64,000 nt of DNA from NCBI RefSeq assembly GCF_030124145.1, contig NZ_JASKMS010000009.1, positions 1 through 64,000 on the forward strand, given 5' to 3'. The position numbers and the translations under genes were made by a program. Each line of letters starts with the position of its first letter. Within the stretch, counting starts at the first letter, position 1. Origin of the DNA: Streptomyces sp. 378 (GTDB lineage: Bacteria; Actinomycetota; Actinomycetes; Streptomycetales; Streptomycetaceae). Below the pieces are notes generated by a model that saw nothing but the letters and a program-made list of their open reading frames with translations, had not been told where the DNA came from and did not search any database. Positions 32,024 through 40,771 of this stretch are shown one piece after another.

Positions 32024-33706
32024 ATGGGCGACTATTACGATCTCGGTACGCACGGCCGTCCCGTCACCACGTCCTCCGCCGACGCTCAACTCTGGTTCGA
32101 TCGCGGCCTGGTGTGGACGTACGCCTTCCATCACGAGGAAGCCGTCGCCTGCTTCGAAAAGGCGGTCGAGGCAGATCCGGAATGCGCCATGGCGTATTGG
32201 GGCATCGCCTACGCGCTCGGACCGAACTACAACAAGCCCTGGGAATTCTTCGAAGGCGAGGAACTGGCGCGGACCGTCGAACGCACCCACGGTGCCGTGG
32301 AGCGGGCCCATGAGAAGGCCGCCCGCGCCACCCCGGTCGAACGAGCCCTCATCGGCGCGCTGCGCGCCCGCTATCCGCAGTCGGAGGCCGTCGAGGACTG
32401 CTCGGTCTGGAACGAGCCCTACGCGGACGCGATGCGCGCGGTCTACGAGCTGGCCCCGGACGACCCGGACGTCGCCACCCTCCATGCCGACGCCGCGATG
32501 AACCTCACCCCGTGGCAGCTGTGGGATCTCAGGACCGGGCAGCCGGCCGAGGGCGCGCGGACCACCGAGGCCAGGGCCGTGCTGGAAGGCGTCCTCGCCA
32601 CCGACGCCGGCGTACGGCATCCCGGGATCCTGCACCTGTACATCCATCTGATGGAGATGTCCCCGACGCCGGAGCGGGCCCTCACCGTCGCCGACCGCCT
32701 GCGCGGCCTCGTGCCCGACGCCGGGCACCTGCTCCACATGCCCTCACACCTGGACGTCCTGTGCGGCGACTACCGTCAGGTCGTCGCGGCCAACAGCGAG
32801 GCCATCGCCGCCGACGAGAAATACCACCGGCAGGCCGGCGCGATGAACTTCTACACCCTCTACCGGGCGCACAACCTCCACTTCAAGATCTACGGCGCCA
32901 TGTTCCTCGGCCAGGCGCAGGTCGCCCTCGACACCGCCGCCCGGCTGGAAGCCGCCATCCCGGAGGAACTGCTCCGTGTCCAGAGTCCCCCCATGGCCGA
33001 CTGGCTCGAGGCGTTCCTGGCCATGCGCGTCCACGTCCTGATCCGTTTCGGCCGCTGGAGCGAGATCCTCGAACTGCCCGCCCCCGCCGACCCGGAGCTC
33101 TATGCGGCGACCGTCGCCATGCGGCACTACGCCCGGGGCGTCGCCCTCTCCGCCACCGGTGAGGTCGGCCGGGCGGAGGCCGAACGCGAGCTCTTCCGCG
33201 CGGCGACGAACCGCGTGCCCGAGACGCGCATGCTGTTCAACAACACCTGCCGGGACATCCTCGCCATCGCGTCCGCCATGCTGGACGGCGAGCTCGAATA
33301 CCGCAAGGGCAGGTACGACCTCGCCTTCGCCGCCCTGGAGCGCTCCATCGAGCTGGACGACAACCTCCCCTACGACGAGCCCTGGGGCTGGATGCAGCCC
33401 ACCCGTCACGCCTACGGCGCGCTGCTGCTGGAACAGGGCCGCGTGGCGGAGGCCGAGGCGGTCTACCGTGCCGACCTCGGTCTGGACGACACCCTGCCCC
33501 GGCCCCTGCAGCACCCCGGCAACGTCTGGGCCCTGCACGGACTGCACGAGTGCCTACTGCGGACGGGCAAGACCGGCGAAGCGGCCCTCGTGGCCCACCA
33601 GCTCAAGCTCGCGACCGCACTGGCCGACGTACCGATCGAGGCGTCCTGCTTCTGCCGTCTGGACACCACGTCCGGCCCCCGGGCGGCCGAGGCGTGCTGT
33701 CACTGA
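32024..33706 (+). CDS. Tetratricopeptide-repeat protein
   Basis: Protein of 560 residues made almost wholly of TPR-like helix pairs. Clear ones are 'AQLWFDRGLVWTYAFHHEEAVACFEKAVEADPECAMAYWGIAYA' (about 20-65), the segment around 'MNFYTLYRAHNLHFKIYGAMFLGQAQVALDTAARLEA' and 'GELEYRKGRYDLAFAALERSIELDDN'. No signal peptide and no catalytic motif. The conserved 'HMPSHLDVLCGDY' lies between repeats. The tail carries 'CFCRLDT' and 'EACCH', so metal binding is possible. ATG preceded by AGGAGAAACC. Similar long TPR proteins are widespread in bacteria and unassigned. It ends 6 bases before a convergent gene. Confidence 0.82.
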   Translation: MGDYYDLGTHGRPVTTSSADAQLWFDRGLVWTYAFHHEEAVACFEKAVEADPECAMAYWGIAYALGPNYNKPWEFFEGEELARTVERTHGAVERAHEKAARATPVERALIGALRARYPQSEAVEDCSVWNEPYADAMRAVYELAPDDPDVATLHADAAMNLTPWQLWDLRTGQPAEGARTTEARAVLEGVLATDAGVRHPGILHLYIHLMEMSPTPERALTVADRLRGLVPDAGHLLHMPSHLDVLCGDYRQVVAANSEAIAADEKYHRQAGAMNFYTLYRAHNLHFKIYGAMFLGQAQVALDTAARLEAAIPEELLRVQSPPMADWLEAFLAMRVHVLIRFGRWSEILELPAPADPELYAATVAMRHYARGVALSATGEVGRAEAERELFRAATNRVPETRMLFNNTCRDILAIASAMLDGELEYRKGRYDLAFAALERSIELDDNLPYDEPWGWMQPTRHAYGALLLEQGRVAEAEAVYRADLGLDDTLPRPLQHPGNVWALHGLHECLLRTGKTGEAALVAHQLKLATALADVPIEASCFCRLDTTSGPRAAEACCH

Positions 33707-33712
33707 CACCGC

Positions 33713-34309
33713 TCACGCCCGGTTCAGGCCCGCGCGCTCCAGCGCCCTGGTCATGGCCGGCCGGTCCCGCTGCCGCCAGTCGGGGTCGGCGGTGAGGGAC
33801 ATCAGCAGCTCCGGCGTCAGCCGGTAGTTCTCCGCGTGAGCCAGCAGGTCCTCCGCGTCGCCGGCCGACGTGGCACCGTGCTCCTCGTCGGCGATCGTGT
33901 GCAGCACGTCGGTCCGGTCGGTGAAGCGGCTCGTGCCGCAGTCGAGCCCGTCGTCGTCCAGGGTGCCGGGGTACGCGGCGCGGGCCCACGCTCCGTTCTC
34001 GTACCAGTAGACGCAGCCCAGTTCGTATCCGCTCAGCAGGTCCTTCAGCCGGTCGTGGGGAAGCCACCCGGGGGCACCGGCGAGCAGGTCAACCGGCGGC
34101 TCGTGCCACTTGACGCCGCTCGACTCGTCCTCGCCGGAGAGCACGTACCGGCCCTCGCCGCGCGGCGAGAAGCCCCACCACGTGCAGCCGGAGTCGTCCA
34201 GATGGAGCCCTTCGCCGTCCACCCAGGTCCCGGTGCGGTGGCGAACCTCCCGCTCGCCCTGCGCGGTGGCCTCCAGTACGGCGATGAGCGCCCAGCGGGC
34301 CCACAGCAC
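33713..34309 (-). CDS. Hypothetical protein, possibly with a frameshifted N-terminus
   Basis: Conserved-looking soluble protein of 198 residues from a GTG at 34309; family not recognised. 'LAGAPGWLPHDRLKDLLSGYELGCVYWYENGAWARAAYPGT' and 'SLTADPDWRQRDRPAMTRALERAG' are its most structured parts. The GTG lacks a ribosome-binding site. In the same frame, coding-like sequence continues upstream ('KTINRPGLPGDLPPAE') without a start. A one-base shift near 34356-34364 would join it to 'MINVTSPEDG' beginning at the ATG at 34389. The true gene is therefore probably 33713-34389 with a frameshift or sequencing error. Confidence 0.6.
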   Translation of the reverse strand: MLWARWALIAVLEATAQGEREVRHRTGTWVDGEGLHLDDSGCTWWGFSPRGEGRYVLSGEDESSGVKWHEPPVDLLAGAPGWLPHDRLKDLLSGYELGCVYWYENGAWARAAYPGTLDDDGLDCGTSRFTDRTDVLHTIADEEHGATSAGDAEDLLAHAENYRLTPELLMSLTADPDWRQRDRPAMTRALERAGLNRA

Positions 34310-34504
34310 TTCGGCCGGCGGAAGGTCCCCGGGCAGTCCCGGCCGGTTGATGGTCTTGCCCCGTCCTCCGGGCTCGTCACGTTGATCATGATCAGAGCAA
34401 AGGCTCTCACGGAGCGAGCGACCGCGTGCGACGTTTGAGCTGCCGTTTCACGGTCACTCGTGTGACGACCCCGTAGTCGGACACGACTTGGATGTGAACG
34501 AACC

Positions 34505-34678
34505 GTGGCTGAAGAGCAGAAGGGCAAGGCCAAGGCCGAGCAGGCCAAGGGCAAGGCCAAGGAGACGGTCGGCCGTGCGGTGGGCAACGAGCGCCTGACG
34601 GCCGAGGGCAAGGCGGAGCAGTCGAAGGGCGACGCCCGCCAGGCCAAGGAGAAGACGAAGGACGTCTTCAAGCACTGA
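34505..34678 (+). CDS. CsbD-like small hydrophilic stress protein
   Basis: A 57-residue protein from a GTG at 34505. It is 'AEEQKGKAKAEQAKGKAKE' followed by 'TVGRAVGNERLTAEGKAEQS' and 'KGDARQAKEKTKDVFKH', a lysine/alanine/glutamate-rich helical protein with the CsbD core (K.KE..G...GN..L...GK..Q..G). CsbD homologues are SigB-controlled in Bacillus. Single gene, divergent from the hypothetical before it and closed by a strong terminator. It is too short to stand out by length but unmistakable by composition. The ribosome-binding site is weak. Confidence 0.85.
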   Translation: MAEEQKGKAKAEQAKGKAKETVGRAVGNERLTAEGKAEQSKGDARQAKEKTKDVFKH

Positions 34679-34700
34679 AGACCGAGCACTGACGTCGCGC

Positions 34701-34736
34701 GGCGGTGCCGCGTCCCGATCGGGACGCGGCACCGCC
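34701..34736 (+). terminator. Perfect 18-base palindrome with T-run
   Basis: GGCGGTGCCGCGTCCCGA (34701-34718) is followed at once by its exact complement (34719-34736) and then by GTGTTTTTC. It is a classical intrinsic terminator 23 bases after the CsbD-like gene. Confidence 0.95.
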
Positions 34737-34901
34737 GTGTTTTTCTCCGTTGGTCCCACGAACGCTCGCCGGGACCGCCCGGCATCGTCCGCTGGCGGGT
34801 TCCCCATGCGTTTCCCCCTCTTGACGTGTTGATTGCCGTCCTAAAACATTCGGGAAGCTCGATTGGTTCTGCTCGGTTCTGTTCGCTCCCGAAGGGAATC
34901 C

Positions 34902-37900
34902 ATGTCCAGCAGGCATCGCCTCACCCGCACGGCACTGGCGGTCACCGTCCCCCTGGCTCTCGGCGCGGGCCTCGTGACGGTGCCTCCCACCGCCGCTGCC
35001 GCGGACCCGCCCGCGAGCGCGGTCACCGTTCGGATCGACCCGTCCTACCGGCAGCAGGAGTTCGAGGGGTGGGGGACGAGCCTCGTCTGGTTCGCCAACA
35101 TCACCGGCCGCTACCCCGAACCCATTCGGCAGAAGCTCGCCGACATGCTGTTCGGCGAGGACGGCCTCCGCCTCAACATCGCGCGCTACAACATCGGCGG
35201 CGGCAACGCCCCCGACGTCCGCAAGGACTACATGAAGACCGGCGCCACGATGGACGGCTTCTGGAAGGCACCCGAGGGCACCACCAGGGAGGACACCGAC
35301 TGGTGGAACCCGGACGATCCGGCGCACTGGGACTGGTCCGCCGACGCGGGTCAACGCTGGTGGGTGGACCGCGTCAAGAACAAGGTGACCCGCTGGGAGG
35401 CGTTCAGCAACTCACCGCCCTGGTTCCAGACCGTCAGCGGCTACGTCTCCGGAGGCTTCGACGCCAACACCGACCAGATACGGGCGGACCGCGTCGACGA
35501 CTTCGCCGCCTACCTGGTCAAGGTGACCGAACACCTGGAGAAGAAGCACCGCATCGACTTCGACACCATCGCCCCGCTCAACGAGCCCAACACCAACTAC
35601 TGGGGCACCCGAATCGGCCCCGACGGACAGCCCACCGGCGGCCGCCAGGAGGGCGCCCACGCAGGCCCGGAACTCCAGCAGAAGGTCGTCCTCGCGCTGC
35701 GACGCGCACTGGACAAGGCGAGGACCCGCGCCAAGATCTCCGCGATGGACGAGACCAACCCCAGCACCTTCGTCCGCAACTGGAACGCCTACGACAGCTC
35801 CGCCCGGGCCGCCGTCGACCAGCTCAACGTGCACACCTACGGCACCGGCATGCGTACGGGCGCCCGTGACAGCGCCAAGGCCGCGGACCGGCGGTTGTGG
35901 ATGAGCGAGGTCGAGGGCACCTGGGGGACCGGCACCGACTTCACCGGTATGGAACCAGGGCTCGGCATCGCCACCCGAGTCGTCGAGGACATCCGTGAAC
36001 TGGAGCCGTCCGCCTGGGTGTTGTGGCAGCCGATCGAGGACTCCATCCCCCAGGCGCAGGCCGGCAAGAACTGGGGCAGCATCCACATCCCGTTCGACTG
36101 CACCGCCCAGGACACCCTGCGGACCTGCCCGATCAAGACCAACACCAAGTTCCACACCCTGCGCAACTTCACCCACCACATCCGCCCCGGCGACCACTTC
36201 GTCACCTCCGACGATCCCTCCAGCGTCGCCGCCGTACGCAAGTCCGGCCGCGGAGCGACAGTGGTGCACGTCAACAACGGCACGACCCCGCGCGCGGTGA
36301 GCCTGGACCTCTCGAAGTTCCGGCGGGTCGCCCGCGGCGCCACCGTGACGCCCGTGGTGACCAGCGACGACGGAGCGCTCGTCCGCGGCACGCCCGTGCG
36401 GGTCCAGGACGGCTCCGCCACCGTGACCGTCCCCGCCAAGTCCGTGACCACCCTCCTCGTCGACGGTGTGTCCGGAACCGCGAAGGACGCCGCGCTCGTC
36501 CAGCCCGGCCACGTCTACCGTCTCCAGGGCGCCCAGAGCGGCAAGTCGCTGGCACCGTCCGCCGAGGGCGACGGGGTCGTCGTGCGCACAACCGACCCGG
36601 CCGCCACGTCCCAGCTCTGGTCCGTGAAGCCGCTGACGCGCGGCAACGGCAACCGTGAACGCTACGCCCTCGTCAACGCCGCCGACGGCAGGCGCCTCGC
36701 CGTACGCGACAACGAAGCCGTACTCGAACCGGGGGAGGACACCCCGGCGGCGCAGTGGATCATGTCCACCACGGGAGACGGCAGTTGGACCTTCGTCAAC
36801 GCCGAGACCGGCCGGCTTCTCGATGTCGTCGGCCAGTCGACGGCTGACGGCGCCCGGGTCTCGGCCTTCCTCCCGACCTCCAGCGCCAACCAGCGCTGGG
36901 GCGTGACCGACGAGACGGTGCTCCGCACCCAGCCGGCCACGGCGTTCACCGTTCCCGGGCGCGCCCCCGAACTGCCCGGGACCGTGAGGCCCGTCTTCCG
37001 CGACGGCGCCAGGGGCGCGCTGCCGGTGGCGTGGATGCTGCCCTCCTCGTCACGCTGGCGCACCCCGGGAACGGTACGGGTGAAGGGCAGGGCCACCGAC
37101 GCTCTCGGCCGCACCCTGCCGGCCGAGGTGGTGGTCACCGTGGACACCATCGCGTCCACCCTCCCGGCCCGCGCCAAGACCTGGACCGGAGGGCGGCCGG
37201 GCCTGCCCGACACGGTCACCGGCGTGGGACGGCACGGCGGAACCGCCGACCTCCCGGTCACCTGGGACCCCGCCGCCGAGGGCGCGTACGACGACACCGG
37301 CGTGGTGACCCTGCGCGGCACCGCCCGGGTCCCCGGCGGGGCCACGGCCCCGGCGAGCGTACGTGTCCAGGTCACCGCGCCCCGGGAGACCGACTCCGCG
37401 CGCGAGGAGGGCGTGACGGTCGGCGCGACCTACACCGAGAACGGGTACTCCGCCGACGGCCTGCGCAACGGCACCACGTCCGAGAAGGCCTGGTCGAACT
37501 GGCGGTCCGGCACGAAAAACCCCTCCGACACCATCACCTTCACCCTGCCGGAGGCACGCGACCTGACCCGGGTCGTCACCCACTTCCACCGCGACGGCAC
37601 CAACGTCAGCTTCGCTGAGTCCCTCACGGTGCAGGTGCGCGGCGCCGACGGCACCTGGTCCGACGCGAGCGACCAGGTGTCCGTCGGCACCGAGGGCACA
37701 CCCGTGGTCGACGTCCCGGTGCGGGCGACCGGCCCGGCGACGGGCGTGCGCGTGGTCATGACGGCCCGCCCGGGCGGCTACATCACGCTCGGGGAGATCG
37801 AGGTGCACGCCAAGGCGCCGGGCGCTTCCGCCGACGCCGCGGCGGCGTCGATCGAGGTGGACGGCGCGTCTGTGAGCGGCTTCGACCCGGACCGGACGAG

Positions 37901-38081
37901 CTACCGGGTGGCGGTCGGCCGTCCCGGCCGGGCCGAGATCACCGCCACGCCGCGTGACCCCTACGCGAAGGTGACGGTCGGCAAGGACGCGCCCGGCGGC
38001 GGGACGGTCCGCACCATCTCGGTGACGAGCGAAGACGGTTCACGGTCACGGGAGTACCGGATCGAGCTGACCCGCCGGTGA
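34902..38081 (+). CDS. Secreted multidomain GH30 glycoside hydrolase
   Basis: Exported enzyme of 1059 residues, probably an endo-beta-1,6-galactanase or related glycan hydrolase. Signal peptide at about 1-35 ends 'PTAAAA'. The GH30 barrel, from about 40 to 460, opens 'QQEFEGWGTSLVWFAN'. Acid/base Glu228 is in 'APLNEPNTNYWG' and nucleophile Glu336 in 'LWMSEVEGTWG'. Then come a ricin-type beta-trefoil ('QSGKSLAPSAEGDGVVV', about 540-680), two bacterial Ig-like modules (about 690-830), a discoidin/F5-8C-like carbohydrate-binding module ('GLRNGTTSEKAWSNW', about 840-975) and a cadherin-like end. ATG preceded by GAAGGGA. A -35/-10 pair TTGACG (34821) and TAAAAC (34842) lies upstream. Single-gene unit. 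Confidence 0.85.
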   Translation: MSSRHRLTRTALAVTVPLALGAGLVTVPPTAAAADPPASAVTVRIDPSYRQQEFEGWGTSLVWFANITGRYPEPIRQKLADMLFGEDGLRLNIARYNIGGGNAPDVRKDYMKTGATMDGFWKAPEGTTREDTDWWNPDDPAHWDWSADAGQRWWVDRVKNKVTRWEAFSNSPPWFQTVSGYVSGGFDANTDQIRADRVDDFAAYLVKVTEHLEKKHRIDFDTIAPLNEPNTNYWGTRIGPDGQPTGGRQEGAHAGPELQQKVVLALRRALDKARTRAKISAMDETNPSTFVRNWNAYDSSARAAVDQLNVHTYGTGMRTGARDSAKAADRRLWMSEVEGTWGTGTDFTGMEPGLGIATRVVEDIRELEPSAWVLWQPIEDSIPQAQAGKNWGSIHIPFDCTAQDTLRTCPIKTNTKFHTLRNFTHHIRPGDHFVTSDDPSSVAAVRKSGRGATVVHVNNGTTPRAVSLDLSKFRRVARGATVTPVVTSDDGALVRGTPVRVQDGSATVTVPAKSVTTLLVDGVSGTAKDAALVQPGHVYRLQGAQSGKSLAPSAEGDGVVVRTTDPAATSQLWSVKPLTRGNGNRERYALVNAADGRRLAVRDNEAVLEPGEDTPAAQWIMSTTGDGSWTFVNAETGRLLDVVGQSTADGARVSAFLPTSSANQRWGVTDETVLRTQPATAFTVPGRAPELPGTVRPVFRDGARGALPVAWMLPSSSRWRTPGTVRVKGRATDALGRTLPAEVVVTVDTIASTLPARAKTWTGGRPGLPDTVTGVGRHGGTADLPVTWDPAAEGAYDDTGVVTLRGTARVPGGATAPASVRVQVTAPRETDSAREEGVTVGATYTENGYSADGLRNGTTSEKAWSNWRSGTKNPSDTITFTLPEARDLTRVVTHFHRDGTNVSFAESLTVQVRGADGTWSDASDQVSVGTEGTPVVDVPVRATGPATGVRVVMTARPGGYITLGEIEVHAKAPGASADAAAASIEVDGASVSGFDPDRTSYRVAVGRPGRAEITATPRDPYAKVTVGKDAPGGGTVRTISVTSEDGSRSREYRIELTRR

Positions 38082-38084
38082 CAC

Positions 38085-38120
38085 ACGAAAGCGCGGGGCC
38101 CGCACGCCCCGCGCTTTCGT
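38085..38120. terminator. Bidirectional hairpin between GH30 and GAPDH genes
   Basis: ACGAAAGCGCGGGGC (38085-38099) pairs perfectly with GCCCCGCGCTTTCGT (38106-38120), loop 6 bases. An A-run on one side and T-run on the other suit both convergent genes. Confidence 0.92.
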
Positions 38121-38129
38121 CTTCCGGGG

Positions 38130-39575
38130 TCAGACCGCCGGGGCCGGGTACGTCGGGTACTCCACGCCGGAGACGTGCTGCACGACGCGGATGACCTGGC
38201 ACGAGTAGCCGAACTCGTTGTCGTACCACAGGTAGAGGATCGCGTTGTCGCCGTCGACCTTGGTGGCGCCGGCGTCGACGATCGAGGCGTGGCGCGAGCC
38301 GATGAAGTCGCTGGAGACCGCGTCGGGAGCCGTGGTGAAGTCGATCTGGCGCTTGAGCGGCGAGGTCAGGGAGACGTCGCGAAGGTGGTCCAGGACCTCC
38401 TCGCGGGTCGTCTCACGGCCGAGCCGCAGGCTGAGGATCGCGATCGAGACGTCCGGGACCGGGACGCGGATCGAGCTGCCGGTGATCGGCGCCTTGAGCT
38501 CGGGCAGCGCCTTGGCGACGGCGGAGGCGGCTCCGGTCTCGGTGATGACCATGTTGAGCGGCGCGGACCGGCCGCGGCGGTCGGCCTTGTGGTAATTGTC
38601 CAGCAGGTTCTGGTCGTTGGTGAACGAGTGGACGGTCTCCACGTGGCCGCGCTGGACCCCGAACTCGTCGTCCATCGCCTTCAGCGGCGGCACGATCGCG
38701 TTGGTGGTGCAGGACGCGCAGGACAGGATCTGCTCGTCCGGCTTGATCGTGTCGTGGTTGACGCCGTGCACGATGTTGGGGACGTCGCCCTTGCCGGGCG
38801 CGGTCAGCACGACCTTGTCGACACCGGGGCGCAGGTGCTGGGACAGGCCCTCGCGGTCGCGCCACTTGCCGGTGTTGTCGATGAGGATGGCGTCCTTGAT
38901 GCCGTACGCCGTGTAGTCGACCTCGGACGGGTCGTTCGCGTAGATCACCTTGATCGCGTTGCCGTTGGCGACGATCGTGCTGGTCGCCTCGTCGACGGTG
39001 ATCGTGCCCTGGAACTGGCCGTGGATGGAGTCACGGCGCAGCAGCGAGGCGCGCTTGACGATGTCCTGCTCCCCACCGCCGCGCACGACGATGGCCCGCA
39101 GCCGCAGGCCGTTGCCCGAGCCGGACTTCTCGATGAGCAGCCGGGCGACCAGCCGGCCGATACGGCCGAAACCGTAGAGGACGACGTCCCGGCCCTCGCG
39201 GCGCTCGATCTTGTTGGCGCCCGTGGCACCGGCGACGGCCTCGGCGGTGAACTCCGCGACCGACAGGCCACGGTCGTCCTCGCGGTACGTCGCGGCGAGC
39301 ATGCCGATGTCGATCTGGGACGGCCCGAGGTCCAGCTCGGCGAGCGTCTTCAGGAACGGCAGCGTCTCGGTGACCGAGAGCTCCGCGCCGGCGATCTGCC
39401 GGGCGAACCGGTGGGTCTTGAGGATGCTGACCACCGACTTGTTCACCAGGGAGCGGCTGTGCAGCAGGACCGTCACGTCCCGCTCCCGGTGCAGCTTCCC
39501 GATGATCGGGATCATCGACTCCGCGATCTCCTCGCGGTTCTTCCAGTTGGTGAACGAGTCGTCGTTGACAGTCAC
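38130..39575 (-). CDS. gap: Glyceraldehyde-3-phosphate dehydrogenase, long form
   Basis: Oxidises glyceraldehyde-3-phosphate to 1,3-bisphosphoglycerate with NAD(P)+. The protein has 481 residues against about 335 for standard Gap because of an N-terminal extension of about 125 residues ('MIPIIGKLHRERDVTVLLHSRSLVNKSVVS...'). The Rossmann motif is 'VVLYGFGRIGRLVARLL'. Catalytic Cys289 is in 'SCASCTTN', and the end 'LYLWYDNEFGYSCQVIRVVQH' is intact. Long-form Gap proteins are found beside the canonical glycolytic enzyme in several actinobacteria. This is probably not the main glycolytic gene since pgk and tpi are absent. Confidence 0.93.
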   Translation of the reverse strand: MTVNDDSFTNWKNREEIAESMIPIIGKLHRERDVTVLLHSRSLVNKSVVSILKTHRFARQIAGAELSVTETLPFLKTLAELDLGPSQIDIGMLAATYREDDRGLSVAEFTAEAVAGATGANKIERREGRDVVLYGFGRIGRLVARLLIEKSGSGNGLRLRAIVVRGGGEQDIVKRASLLRRDSIHGQFQGTITVDEATSTIVANGNAIKVIYANDPSEVDYTAYGIKDAILIDNTGKWRDREGLSQHLRPGVDKVVLTAPGKGDVPNIVHGVNHDTIKPDEQILSCASCTTNAIVPPLKAMDDEFGVQRGHVETVHSFTNDQNLLDNYHKADRRGRSAPLNMVITETGAASAVAKALPELKAPITGSSIRVPVPDVSIAILSLRLGRETTREEVLDHLRDVSLTSPLKRQIDFTTAPDAVSSDFIGSRHASIVDAGATKVDGDNAILYLWYDNEFGYSCQVIRVVQHVSGVEYPTYPAPAV

Positions 39576-39733
39576 GAGTCCATCTTTCGAGCTAGGCGGC
39601 GCTCATATGTTAAACCGTCGATCTCCTGATCTTGAACGGGGTGCCTCCGACGCGTTCCGCGGCCTCTCCGCGCGACTCCCGGGGCAGGGCCTGAGAGGAT
39701 CGAAAGCGGATCTTCCGCGCGAAAGGGGTGTTC

Positions 39734-40594
39734 ATGGACTACGACTCCGTCGCCGACGAGCTGTACGCCCTGCGCCCGGAGGAGTTCACCGCCGCCCGAG
39801 CCTCCGCCATGGCCTCCGCCCGCACCGCCGGTGACCGGGAACTCGCCGAGCGGATCCGCGCGTTGCGCAAGCCCAGCCTCGCCGCCTGGGTCAGTAACCT
39901 GCTGGTCCGTGGCAGCCCCGGGGAGGTCGAGCCCCTGCTGCGCCTGGGGGAGGGGCTGCGCCAGGCCCACCAGGACCTGGACGGCGTGCAGCTGCGCGAG
40001 CTGAGCCGACGGCAGCACGCGCTCATCCGCGCCCTGTCCGCGCGGGCCCGGCAGCTCGCCAAGGAGGCCGGACATCCCATCGGCGAGAGCGTGCAGCGCG
40101 AGGTCGAGAACACCCTGCACGCCGTCCTGGCCGACCCGGAGGCCGCGGCGGTCTGGGCGAGCGGCCGTCTGGCCAAGCCGCTGAGCGCGGCCGTCGGCTT
40201 CCCCGCGGCAGCCGAGGGCGCCCAGCCGAAGCGCCCCGCACCCGCCCCCTCTCGCCCGGGCAAGAAGGCCGGTGGGCGGCAACGGCGCCTCCTCGCCCAG
40301 GCGCGCGAGGACGTCGAAGCCGCCGAGCGCGAGCTGGGCAGGCTGCGGGACGAGGCGGCGACCGCGGGCCGGGAGGCGGCGGAGGCGCAACAGCGAATGG
40401 AGGATCTCCAGCGGCGCGTGGAGGAACTGACCGGGGAGCTGGAACACGCCAGGAACGAGCACCAGCAGGCCCGTTTCGCCGAGCGAACGGCCCGGGAGAG
40501 GGTGCGCACGGCCGACCGCCGGGTCCGCGAGGTCGGCCGCAAGGCCGCCACGGCCGTCTCCCGGCTGGAACGCCTGACCTCATCGGACGCCTGA
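39734..40594 (+). CDS. Hypothetical coiled-coil protein
   Basis: Soluble protein of 286 residues starting at the ATG at 39734 (GAAAGGGG is 5 bases upstream). Residues 1-150 are helical with 'EFTAARASAMASARTAGDRELAERIRALRKPSLAAWVSNLLVR', a recurrent opening in actinobacterial proteins of unknown function. Residues about 195-285 form a long charged coiled coil ('LLAQAREDVEAAERELGRLRDEAATAGREAAEAQQRMEDLQ'-type heptads). A Pro/Lys-rich hinge separates them. No catalytic motif. It is divergent from gap and co-directional with furA, 176 bases before that gene. Confidence 0.78.
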   Translation: MDYDSVADELYALRPEEFTAARASAMASARTAGDRELAERIRALRKPSLAAWVSNLLVRGSPGEVEPLLRLGEGLRQAHQDLDGVQLRELSRRQHALIRALSARARQLAKEAGHPIGESVQREVENTLHAVLADPEAAAVWASGRLAKPLSAAVGFPAAAEGAQPKRPAPAPSRPGKKAGGRQRRLLAQAREDVEAAERELGRLRDEAATAGREAAEAQQRMEDLQRRVEELTGELEHARNEHQQARFAERTARERVRTADRRVREVGRKAATAVSRLERLTSSDA

Positions 40595-40717
40595 TCCCGG
40601 ACCGGTACGGCGGTGTGCGACGCCCGGTGCCCACCGAAGCGCGATCATGGACCTGTGACCGAGCTCACAGAGGTCAAGTGGGCCGTCCCGCAACGCCTCA
40701 CCCGCACGACACCAAAA

Positions 40718-40771
40718 TTGAATCGTTCGTTTTCTTGAACCGATCGTGTTTGTGTGGCTAGGTTGACCGCA
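40718..40771 (+). promoter_or_regulatory. furA-katG promoter and operator candidate, leaderless
   Basis: TTGAATCGTTCG (40718-40729) and TTGAACCGATCG (40735-40746) are direct repeats 17 bases apart; the second contains a good -35 (TTGAAC). TAGGTT at 40759-40764 is the -10, 18 bases further. Transcription would start at the furA ATG (40771), giving a leaderless mRNA. An A/T-rich repeated site at this place fits autorepression by FurA, as known in actinobacterial furA-katG pairs. Confidence 0.55.
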
